From NCBI GenBank assembly GCA_964586055.1, contig CAZPFX010000007.1:1-45496 (forward strand): a stretch of DNA of 45,496 bases, read 5' to 3'. Positions 32,801-39,728 of the stretch are shown here, piece after piece. Each line of letters starts with the position of its first letter. Position 1 is the stretch's first letter. The stretch comes from UM-FILTER-42-14 sp964586055. Lineage in GTDB: Bacteria > Patescibacteriota > Microgenomatia > UBA1400 > PJMF01. A model generated the notes under the pieces. That model was given only the letters and a program-made list of their open reading frames with translations, was not told the origin of the DNA and did not search any database. The position numbers were made by a program, and so were the translations under genes.

Positions 32801-33800
32801 CACCGCCAAAAAATTTTTCCCTATCTTCGTATTGCTCAAGAAAAATCATGAAGTTCTCAGCAAGAGACTCTCTGATTTCGGGCATGAGCTTCTTGGCATC
32901 TCTGCTAAGACTCGTTCCATCAAAAATATTTTTAATCAACTGCTCTTCAATTAATATTTGAATTGATTGAATATCTCTAATATGAGTTTGAAGTTCGTCG
33001 CGAAATTCTTTTCTTATATCTTTGGCATCGACATGTTCGCTGGCTTCTCCTTCTCCGGCATCGGTGTCTGCTGCAGTGCGCCTAAAACCAGCTGCTCTTG
33101 CCTCTGTTTCCAGCTTTGCAAGTTTTTCTGAGTCAGGAGATTTTCCTCCAGAAATATCTGCAGAACCAGCTTCTTCTTGCTCTTTTTTTTGATAATTTTT
33201 GTATTGATCAACAGCTTGATCATTTCCATCAATAAGTTCTTTTATATTTTTCTCAGCGTTATTTAGTGCCCCAACAATTGAGATTAAAGAAAATTTTCCA
33301 TCTTCCGCATCGCCAACTCTTTCTAAAAGTTCAAAATCTCTGTCTTTGGCTACTGATGGATAATCACTCTCATCATTCGCAAATACCGCGCGAATGTCTC
33401 TTAAAATCTGAACGAAGTCGGCGACTGTAAATAAATTTCTTAACTTGGAGTGGTCAAGATTCTCGTACTCATTAATATTTGCTGGGGAAAAAGTGGTGAG
33501 TTGAACATCGTTAGGATTGTCCTTAAGGCGAAGGATAATTTTTTGGTTGTCTCTGAGCTTGTACCCATTGTTGTAAGGCAAGAGTTTCATTAAATTCTCG
33601 TAGGTCTGGACGACGAGACCCATTTCCTCGTGGGTGAAAACTCCAAGTCTTTTTACTTCATTTTCGGTAACGAAATGATTCACTGAAAAAGTGGGTGCGG
33701 AAAGAGGAGTTGGTTGTGGTTCTCCAACAACGAATTCAACTGGTCTATCTTGAACATCAACTTTTGGTTCTCTAGGATCGTTTTGCCGTGAATCAGCCAT
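29874..33800 (-). CDS. Giant T4SS-associated protein with degenerate C-terminal M23 domain
   Basis: 1308 residues from the ATG at 33800; a TTG three codons earlier is less likely. Residues 1-850 are charged and mostly helical with no recognised domain. An Ala/Gly-rich hydrophobic region follows (GPLSPILGTAIGANFAAGITGG), then a Ser/Ala-rich stretch and a strong membrane segment (AIAAVAGPVIAIGAAVLLTLHILFTIYGAF). The C-terminus is an M23/LytM fold (YDIGGPVGTPIYAPFSGTL, GHMVSVP, HLHYELRHG). The HxxxD zinc motif reads LDAYD, so one zinc ligand is missing. It is the first gene of the T4SS operon, with a perfect TATAAT eight bases before the ATG. It could link the channel to the cell wall. Confidence 0.82.
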   Translation of the reverse strand: MADSRQNDPREPKVDVQDRPVEFVVGEPQPTPLSAPTFSVNHFVTENEVKRLGVFTHEEMGLVVQTYENLMKLLPYNNGYKLRDNQKIILRLKDNPNDVQLTTFSPANINEYENLDHSKLRNLFTVADFVQILRDIRAVFANDESDYPSVAKDRDFELLERVGDAEDGKFSLISIVGALNNAEKNIKELIDGNDQAVDQYKNYQKKEQEEAGSADISGGKSPDSEKLAKLETEARAAGFRRTAADTDAGEGEASEHVDAKDIRKEFRDELQTHIRDIQSIQILIEEQLIKNIFDGTSLSRDAKKLMPEIRESLAENFMIFLEQYEDREKFFGGDGVAKDWNTVIRAFLASTAARQSFLPRVDALLNEVVTEAVQRGNLAEAQVVIEKLESLSKELPAVSKDVIKEMAQKISIASLPKATPAATASQKAEELKIERLSEIKDKATQLLIAKLSLHLDPAEAFHLREQIEAEARKLVDGLDENKLNFLTQDPRYAEQLAAGITSIGGVALQNANLSQDQLLSIQLEKIFGANSISLVQLGNIKGTLETMGLTIGGDVSVAEQRNKLTGFISFLSDGNLELMFGISLAGLSAEKKNELKALLGEHLVSYQASLALGDETGIVHAGLAGQDATPERIVNAASKTTQLGSAPSIVRAFQTNVSQESGQELTEAARQVDSAMTKLKTRIEASLLLQSNLSEAQIRQIQAVITNQESQISSLALSHLISQTEAGIEVPQHLTNTDLINYETNAQTMIRQGVGPIAEAWGRGQERSGIASKAGSAVDNLRKMAEFAKDAAKGPIGAIMGAAKTKTGRAVLAGAGLGAAYALKQTLFALSTPAGAIGGALGGFAGTALIPLFGPLSPILGTAIGANFAAGITGGGGGNFLGLSNPIPPWESSSSGLSSSGASSGSFAQMRAAERAGATSSGAETGSAGNASTAPSSAAQATTYSQPIQASYSAPAASSGAATAAASSSGPLAGLIAGGTVAIAAVAGPVIAIGAAVLLTLHILFTIYGAFLVSVPSDGIGPKTIYEQSKYASLEKTASKNQFDNNTASIDPTYTLKISPRQSYKIKITNVTDSLIIFSGSAEDIKISAPKELSDESKTKIAELISEPSSEPSSASYSEAVNGSSLVDSLIINSATITFDVFDEYDNPISSSQILQASSPVKIGNPRIGCWPTSGKVLQLPYGDFSHNNGSGLDAYDIGGPVGTPIYAPFSGTLTGAVDPKPSGGYGNYGRLETSFGTFMLGHMVSVPESGEVKAGDFIGFMGNTGFSTTPHLHYELRHGSDFTLDQLIAKTGAIKVGDYVSSCGKAE

Positions 33801-33808
33801 ACCCACCA

Positions 33809-33814
33809 ATTATA
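33809..33814 (-). promoter_or_regulatory. -10 box of the T4SS operon
   Basis: Minus strand TATAAT, eight bases before the ATG at 33800, predicting a leader of about 2 nt. No good -35 box is seen, so an activator may be needed. Three direct repeats lie 55-95 bp upstream. Confidence 0.6.
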
Positions 33815-33868
33815 CTGTTAATCGGGCATGCGAAGCCAGGCGTGTTTATTTTTACATTTATAAGAGCT

Positions 33869-33909
33869 AATCGCCACACAATCGCCACATTTTGTGCTTA
33901 ATCGCCACA
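33869..33909. repeat. Three direct repeats AATCGCCACA upstream of the T4SS operon
   Basis: Identical decamers at 33869-33878, 33880-33889 and 33900-33909. Starts are 11 and 20 bp apart, close to one and two helical turns, so all lie on one face of the DNA. They sit between the AlbA_2 regulator gene's stop and the T4SS promoter. Confidence 0.8.
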
Positions 33910-33910
33910 T

Positions 33911-35281
33911 TTAGCTTGACGGAACATCTCGACCAGAGACAGAGGCTAAAATATAATGTGACCCACGACCTTTGCCGCGCTGAGCAAAAATGCCTTTTTT
34001 AACTAATTCTTTTGTGTGTCTTCTAGCTGTTTCATCCGCCTGAGATGACAGTTTTTGGTACTCCTTAGTTGTAATATGTCCATGTTTTTTCACATACAGT
34101 ACTGCTGAAATTTGTTGTTTATTCAAATCAAATTTTTCTAGGTGGTCTATCGTAAAAGGATCAAGAAAAAGGGTGGTGCGAATGCCGCCACTATATTCCT
34201 CAAACATTGGTGTGGGTAGACCTTTATCGACACATAGTTGAACGATGCGAGTCGTGCCTGTTCCCCAACGCTCAATAAGATTAGCAAAGTAAAAAACCTC
34301 AGCTATTAGTGGATTGCGTCTAATTGAGGGGTGGACTGGTTCATAAAACTGTTTTAAAGAAATGTTCGGAGCTAGTTTTCCGGGACTCCAGATACTCATC
34401 CTATCGTCGTACACACGAACTTCGATATTTCCAAGAACCGTATAGTCTCGATGAATAATAGCATTGAGAAGAGCTTCGCGAATGGCCTCAAGAGGATATG
34501 CCCAGATTTCTTTTCGCTGGAATCCTTCCAGGGTAGCTGTCTCCACCCTAATATCAAAACGCACTCCAAGCATTTTCCGTAATTGAATGATTGAATTGTC
34601 CACCTGACTCCAAAGAGATCCCCCAATGATTTGACTATCAAGGATAGTATTACCTTGAAAACGCCCGACTTGAATCTGGGCTCCAGAGAATAGGCTCTGT
34701 GGTTTTTCTGTGAAGAGCAGTGCTGCTGCAGCAGTCAACTTATGATCTCTAATAAGACTTAGTTTTTGAAGCGTTCCCACTAGATTATTATCAATGTTTG
34801 AGAGAGGTAGCCTATTTTTGGCTAGAGATAGAAAACGTTCCACTTGGTCTTTGTCAATTGAATTAAAATCCCATGACGTAGAAGTCGTGTCCCAGGTTTT
34901 CCATGACATTTGTAAAACACGTTGTGCCATTTGTTCAGGCGATAACTGCTGATTCGTACTACCTACCCGAGTGTAGTAGCGTCCTTTGTATGAAATCAGT
35001 CCTTGTTGGGGAGTGACAGAAATGCGTAGAATTGATTTACCTTTAATTTTTTCACTCCGAATTGAGGGACGAACGGTCAAGAGGGTGATGATTTGGTTAA
35101 CGATCCTCTGGTTTTCTTTGTCAGAACAAGTGAACCCAAGTATTTCACCATCGTCCCGTACCCCAATATAAACCTCTCCCCCTTTATGATTGGAAAAAGC
35201 AGCAATGTCTTCCAGCGCTCTATCTACCCATTTTTCTTTGAATTCGTGATGTTCATCCTCTTGAATGTTAATTTTTGGCAT
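33911..35281 (-). CDS. AlbA_2 / HATPase_c_4 transcriptional regulator-like protein
   Basis: 456 residues. The N-terminal AlbA_2 (Schlafen-like) domain has HHEFKEKWVDRALEDIAAFSNHKGGEVYIGVRDDGEILG. The middle and C-terminal part carries the HATPase_c_4 signature (AIREALLNAIIHRDYTVLGNIEVRVYDDRMSIWSPGKL ... ERWGTGTTRIVQLC) and a terminal winged helix (HGHITTKEYQKLSSQADETARRHTKELVKKGIF). Proteins with this order are annotated as putative regulators or RecG-like helicase-related proteins; the biochemical role is not established. It lies immediately upstream of the T4SS promoter and its repeats on the same strand and is a reasonable candidate to act there. Confidence 0.85.
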   Translation of the reverse strand: MPKINIQEDEHHEFKEKWVDRALEDIAAFSNHKGGEVYIGVRDDGEILGFTCSDKENQRIVNQIITLLTVRPSIRSEKIKGKSILRISVTPQQGLISYKGRYYTRVGSTNQQLSPEQMAQRVLQMSWKTWDTTSTSWDFNSIDKDQVERFLSLAKNRLPLSNIDNNLVGTLQKLSLIRDHKLTAAAALLFTEKPQSLFSGAQIQVGRFQGNTILDSQIIGGSLWSQVDNSIIQLRKMLGVRFDIRVETATLEGFQRKEIWAYPLEAIREALLNAIIHRDYTVLGNIEVRVYDDRMSIWSPGKLAPNISLKQFYEPVHPSIRRNPLIAEVFYFANLIERWGTGTTRIVQLCVDKGLPTPMFEEYSGGIRTTLFLDPFTIDHLEKFDLNKQQISAVLYVKKHGHITTKEYQKLSSQADETARRHTKELVKKGIFAQRGKGRGSHYILASVSGRDVPSS

Positions 35282-35342
35282 GATGTTCTTCTATTCTATA
35301 ACAGAAAACGACAATGCTTTGGTAAAGCCTCATGTTCTAATT

Positions 35343-36260
35343 TTAATCTGAAGTATTCGGTTTAAAACTCCCCACTTGGTACATTGCGTAGAGAAGAATG
35401 ACTCCAGCTATGAGTTGAGTCGACTGAAGCATAGTTTTATAAACTACGGCATCGATGGTGATGGCAAGAACAGGAAAGGTTAGTTCTAGAATGGTGGAAA
35501 CTTTAGCCTGAGTTGTTTTAAGGCCACGATAATAAAACATAATCGCTACCATACCAGTCGAAAGCGCAATGATGCCAAGGGTGCCGATCTGTGGTAATGA
35601 AATACTCGAGAGAGTATTCATTTGTCCAATGAGAACAACTGCGACCAGGCCAAAAATACTGGTGAGGATAAAGCGTAATCCAGTACTTACCACCGTCGAC
35701 TGCGTACTCACCAAACGTTTAGAAACGGTCGTACTCACTCCCCAGGCAGCAGCAGCACCCAAGGCATAAAGAGCGGCGATGGCCGTGCCAGATCCAGTGT
35801 CAAAGCGCACGATTCCTCCAGGAAAAGTCACAAAGTAAGCTGCGACAAGCGCCAAGGAAGCCCAGGCTAGATATTTTGGCGTTAACCGCTCCTTGAGAAT
35901 AATGGCCGCACTGCCGGCCGCAAAGATTGGCTGAAGTTTTTGGAGAAGATAAACGACACTAAACGAGATGAATTGGGTCTTAAGAAGGGCGGTTGTGAAC
36001 CACATGCTACCAAGAAGGCCGCTAACTAGAGCTACAAATCCTGCATTTAGCCAAGACTTTTTCGAAATAATCTCACCGCTTTTTAGTTGCCTGATAAAAA
36101 ATGGCAAAAGAATAATCGCCCCAATGAGATGCTCATAAAAAACGATAGTAAGAGGAGACAGTGAATAAACGCTACGCCTCAAGACGCCATCGAGAGCCCA
36201 GAGGGAGGCGGCAATAATAATCAGAATGGCACCCGTGGGGAGTTTCGGCAGTGTTTTCAT
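35343..36260 (-). CDS. EamA/DMT family transporter
   Basis: 305 residues with about ten membrane helices in two EamA repeats (AILIIIAASLWALDGVLRR starts the first; YALGAAAAWGVSTTVSKR the second). The family includes exporters of amino acids, nucleosides and other metabolites; substrate unknown. Its ATG overlaps the riboflavin kinase stop by 4 bp (ATGA), so they form a two-gene operon. The link could mean flavin or precursor movement, but that is a guess. Confidence 0.9.
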   Translation of the reverse strand: MKTLPKLPTGAILIIIAASLWALDGVLRRSVYSLSPLTIVFYEHLIGAIILLPFFIRQLKSGEIISKKSWLNAGFVALVSGLLGSMWFTTALLKTQFISFSVVYLLQKLQPIFAAGSAAIILKERLTPKYLAWASLALVAAYFVTFPGGIVRFDTGSGTAIAALYALGAAAAWGVSTTVSKRLVSTQSTVVSTGLRFILTSIFGLVAVVLIGQMNTLSSISLPQIGTLGIIALSTGMVAIMFYYRGLKTTQAKVSTILELTFPVLAITIDAVVYKTMLQSTQLIAGVILLYAMYQVGSFKPNTSD

Positions 36261-36658
36261 GGAATCCGCACTTCCTTTTCAATTTCTGCCACATCTCTAG
36301 TAATGGTTTTTCTCATTTCTTCCAAACTGTCAAAATTCATTGGCGGTCTTATAAATAACTTTACTCTGAACTGAATGGTTTGGTTGTAAACATTCTTACA
36401 AAAGTCCAAAATAAAAATCTCGAGAACGTTCTCCGTTTCGTTTTTCAGCAGGCGCGGGCCGAAGTAGAGAGCGCCTTTATAAATATTTTTGTCAACTTTC
36501 ACCAGACAGCCATAAACTCCAGGCTTTTCTCGTTCTGGAGAGGGCATGAGTTTTGTATTTAGATTTATAGTCGGAGAATTTATGGTTCTGCCGGTCTTAT
36601 CGCCGCTTAGAACGGTGGCAGAGATCCAGGGTGAAGAATTTGACATATTTTGAGCCAC
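36257..36658 (-). CDS. Stand-alone riboflavin kinase
   Basis: 133 residues with a GTG start at 36658, or 129 from the ATG at 36646. It matches the flavokinase half of RibF: TGRTINSPTINLN (family GRxxGxPTxNL), PGVYGCLVKVD, YKGALYFGPR, the acidic VLEIFILDF strand and FDSLEEMRKTITRDV. It would phosphorylate riboflavin to FMN. The FAD synthetase domain is absent, so FAD must come from elsewhere or be taken up. The Gly of the FPT loop is changed to Ser (NSPT). A TATAAT lies at 36674-36679 upstream. Confidence 0.82.
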   Translation of the reverse strand: MAQNMSNSSPWISATVLSGDKTGRTINSPTINLNTKLMPSPEREKPGVYGCLVKVDKNIYKGALYFGPRLLKNETENVLEIFILDFCKNVYNQTIQFRVKLFIRPPMNFDSLEEMRKTITRDVAEIEKEVRIP

Positions 36659-36703
36659 TTATATTGGGTTCTAATTATACATGAACTTGTCTGGTGGGTG
36701 AGG

Positions 36704-36709
36704 TATAAT
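36704..36709 (+). promoter_or_regulatory. -10 box upstream of the 988-residue protein gene
   Basis: TATAAT without a clear -35 box; predicted leader about 27 nt with no Shine-Dalgarno sequence. A divergent TATAAT for the riboflavin kinase lies 25 bp away. Confidence 0.4.
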
Positions 36710-36742
36710 TTAGACAAGATTTATTATTAGATAGTTCGGTTT

Positions 36743-39709
36743 ATGCCTAAAGAAACATCACTTGATGAAAAGATCACCGGCATTGAAAAGCTGATTGACG
36801 CTCAAGTTATTCTTGACGGAGAAATTGCAGAGTCTAGGTTGAATAGGTTGATAGAGCATGGAGATGTTGATGAACTATTGTCAGCAGCTGAAAGAACTCA
36901 AGAGTTACGTCAAAAAATTCGCGATACATTTGTGGGGGATACTGCTAAAGATAGAAAACAATCAGTTTCCTTTTCTCAATTACAGGCACAATTACAGGAG
37001 ATTATTAACAGAATTCTATTGGGACATGAGGTTCGAGGATATGAAGAGGTAATCCAAGAGGCAAAATCAATAATTGAAGGAAAAGAAGACCAACTAGATA
37101 AAAGAGAATTATCGGAATTAATATCAATGCTGCGAGATATTATCGAAATATCGAAAGAGCACCTATCGTCCTCAGTTAAGAAAGATGGTGTGGGCCCGCG
37201 AGGAGCTTCTGAAGAAATAAGCGTGGATATCCTTCCTGAAAAGCGCAAAAGATCGTTGGAATCGTTTATTGAGAGAGTAATTACGATTGGAGATTTAAGC
37301 ACAGTTGGAGATGTGGAAATTTTTGATTTGTTGAATGAAAGCCTCTCCTTATCGAGTGGTGTATTTCAGGATCTTGAGACTGCAAATAAAAAATCTTCAT
37401 ATTCACAGGTTCTAAAATTAATTACATTCGATGGTCATAATTTTCTTGATGTTCTTAAAATGCTTGAAGAAAGTGTTGAATCAAGACTGGTCGCAAACTC
37501 ATGGTTTAGAGATCTTGAAAAGCTGGTGGAAGAAGCAAAAACTCAGTTGTCAGAGAAAAGAATTGCTGAGATTGCTGAAGAGATCGACAATTTGCTGCAA
37601 AGCGCCATTACATACTTCGGAAAGTTAACGCAGATCTCTCAAGGTTTCGGGGTAATTCAAGAGGCAAGGTTGGTGCGAAGTCGGTTGGACGCAATTGCTG
37701 GATTAAAAATTCCACCAGGCGGTAACGCTGAGCTGATCTATGCACTTAGTATAGTGGACCAAGTTTTTAGTCCATCAGCCGATCTGAGGCGTATTTTCCT
37801 TAGTGATTTGCTCGCGTGGAAACAGCAGTTGAGATCGATAATGCTATCAAGCAGCTATGGATTAATCCCAGGAGATTCTAGGCTTAAGATTCAGCAATCA
37901 CTTGGTAAAATTGAGGAAGCCATCTCTTATTCTGAAACAAAGAATCCAATGGACATGCCGTGGGAAGAGTTGGCGGCTGAAATTGAGTATAGAAATGTTG
38001 ATGTAAATGCTCATGCAAGCTTTAATCTTCCTGACGTTAAAGATCGTCAAGTTAGGTTATACCAAGCATTCCAGGCAAGGAAAAATCCAAAAAGCGGAGA
38101 AAATTCGCAGCAAGAGCTTGAAAGGATTACTTGGGTAAATTATATTTTACTTACCAAATTGCAGGATTTTAATCAGAACGAAGGGCAAATGCCAACCTGT
38201 ACGAGGCCGGATTTGTTCCCAGAATTGCAGAAAAGATCAATTGAGAGAGTCGATCTTTTAAAGGCTACCACATATCACCCAATATATGGAAAACTAATCA
38301 GAGAGATCTTAAAAGATCTTGTCCAAGAGGTTGCAACTCCGGGTTCAGAAATTTCTTATGACGTAGTTTGTAATTCAGGTAAAGGGAGAACACAGATATC
38401 CAGGTATGTTGACGATAATTATTTAGATGAAGCAAAGAAGCTATATAGCGACCTACCTGCGCTAGAGGCTACCAAGAAAGCAAGGTTTGCTATTAGTTTT
38501 GCAACTACACTATATTATTCGTTTGATTTGCTCACTGTATCTTTCGCAGAGCTACAAAAACAAACAAAAACAATAATTCACGGAACACTCAAGGCTGGGC
38601 AAAAAGTTGAAGATATTGACAGAGTCATTACTGTCCGCCCAGATGCAGGACTAGTTCATAGGATAGAGAGATATGATACGTTTTCTGACTGGTCAGGGGC
38701 GTGGTTGCCTGTCATGGAGAGTATCCCAAGTGATCATGGTAAGAAGGGCCTAGCAAAGCATAGAAAAGCCCTCTTAGATCTGAGAGAAGAGCAGCTGTTA
38801 ATGTTTAATTGCTTTAGTGATTCAACATTATTTTCGGGAGAAAATGGAATTCAAAATACAACATTATTTGATACTCTTTTTTCAGATATGTATGGATTTC
38901 TTCACCTTTCTGAAGAATTCATGGGAAAAAGAGAAATGCTGGAGATTGACGGAAGCATTTATGGCGTTGTCGATGGTGAGTACAAGAGATTGGGCTTAGT
39001 TGGGCAAGAGGTCACCATTAAAGGAGAAAAGGTTAGGCTTAGAGAAAATGTTGCACTTAGATCAAATTATCTGGTCGCCGAGGGAGGGTGGGTTGATTTG
39101 TTAGATCAAGTGATGCAGTCACTTCCAGCAGAAGTTGACAAAGACATGATTATTAAAGGCACTAAAACTAAAAGTGATACGGGGTTAGATAAGGGTTTTC
39201 TTGCTAAGTTTTTCAGCAATGCTGGCAGGGCAAAGGTTTTTCCAGGAAATCAAATGAGGCGTGCTTTAGCACCGCTGTTAACCCAATATATAATTAGAAT
39301 GTTTATGCATCTTTCTGCGACCGGAAAGTATCGAGAGGCCGTGCATAAAGAAGTAGTTGAAAAGTTGGAGGGGGTCATTGATGATGGAGGACTAGAGGCA
39401 TATCACGTAGAGATTCACAAAGTGATAAAAGCCATAGGTAAGGAAAAAATGTCAGACTCACTTTTACCATCCGCAGATCGCAAGAGAAGAGATAGATATA
39501 ACTATGTTGCTTTCCAGTGGAAAAAAGAAGGTAAAAAGGTTCCTGCTTATGCTTCCTCAATCTTTGTAAGAGCCTGGGGGAAAGTAGATGGAATTTCTGC
39601 TCACGATGCAACTGAATTTTGGGATGCGGTTGATGGTAGAAGTCCAATGCCAAGTCTTACTACGGTTAGATCTTTCTCACTCGTGCAAGTCGATAATCAG
39701 CACAAATAA
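36743..39709 (+). CDS. Large uncharacterised helical protein
   Basis: 988 residues. I recognise no family. There is no signal peptide and no membrane segment. The first ~400 residues are strongly charged and helical with probable coiled coils (ELLSAAERTQELRQKIRD; EKLVEEAKTQLSEKRIAEIAEEIDNLL). The second half has more ordered globular stretches, such as YHPIYGKLIREILKDLV, YDVVCNSGKGRTQIS, FAISFATTLYYSFDLL and a beta-rich part near 740-790 (EIDGSIYGVVDGEYKRLGLVGQEV). It stands alone on the plus strand between blocks of minus-strand T4SS genes. The base composition looks AT-richer than the neighbouring operons, which could reflect transfer. It may be a cytoplasmic partner or cargo of the secretion system. 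Confidence 0.8.
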   Translation: MPKETSLDEKITGIEKLIDAQVILDGEIAESRLNRLIEHGDVDELLSAAERTQELRQKIRDTFVGDTAKDRKQSVSFSQLQAQLQEIINRILLGHEVRGYEEVIQEAKSIIEGKEDQLDKRELSELISMLRDIIEISKEHLSSSVKKDGVGPRGASEEISVDILPEKRKRSLESFIERVITIGDLSTVGDVEIFDLLNESLSLSSGVFQDLETANKKSSYSQVLKLITFDGHNFLDVLKMLEESVESRLVANSWFRDLEKLVEEAKTQLSEKRIAEIAEEIDNLLQSAITYFGKLTQISQGFGVIQEARLVRSRLDAIAGLKIPPGGNAELIYALSIVDQVFSPSADLRRIFLSDLLAWKQQLRSIMLSSSYGLIPGDSRLKIQQSLGKIEEAISYSETKNPMDMPWEELAAEIEYRNVDVNAHASFNLPDVKDRQVRLYQAFQARKNPKSGENSQQELERITWVNYILLTKLQDFNQNEGQMPTCTRPDLFPELQKRSIERVDLLKATTYHPIYGKLIREILKDLVQEVATPGSEISYDVVCNSGKGRTQISRYVDDNYLDEAKKLYSDLPALEATKKARFAISFATTLYYSFDLLTVSFAELQKQTKTIIHGTLKAGQKVEDIDRVITVRPDAGLVHRIERYDTFSDWSGAWLPVMESIPSDHGKKGLAKHRKALLDLREEQLLMFNCFSDSTLFSGENGIQNTTLFDTLFSDMYGFLHLSEEFMGKREMLEIDGSIYGVVDGEYKRLGLVGQEVTIKGEKVRLRENVALRSNYLVAEGGWVDLLDQVMQSLPAEVDKDMIIKGTKTKSDTGLDKGFLAKFFSNAGRAKVFPGNQMRRALAPLLTQYIIRMFMHLSATGKYREAVHKEVVEKLEGVIDDGGLEAYHVEIHKVIKAIGKEKMSDSLLPSADRKRRDRYNYVAFQWKKEGKKVPAYASSIFVRAWGKVDGISAHDATEFWDAVDGRSPMPSLTTVRSFSLVQVDNQHK

Positions 39710-39728
39710 AATTGTTTGTTAAGCAATG

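Noticed and set aside
33869..33909. Three short repeats as a CRISPR array
   Set aside because: Units are only 10 bp with 1- and 10-bp spacers and there are no cas genes; a regulator-binding array fits better.
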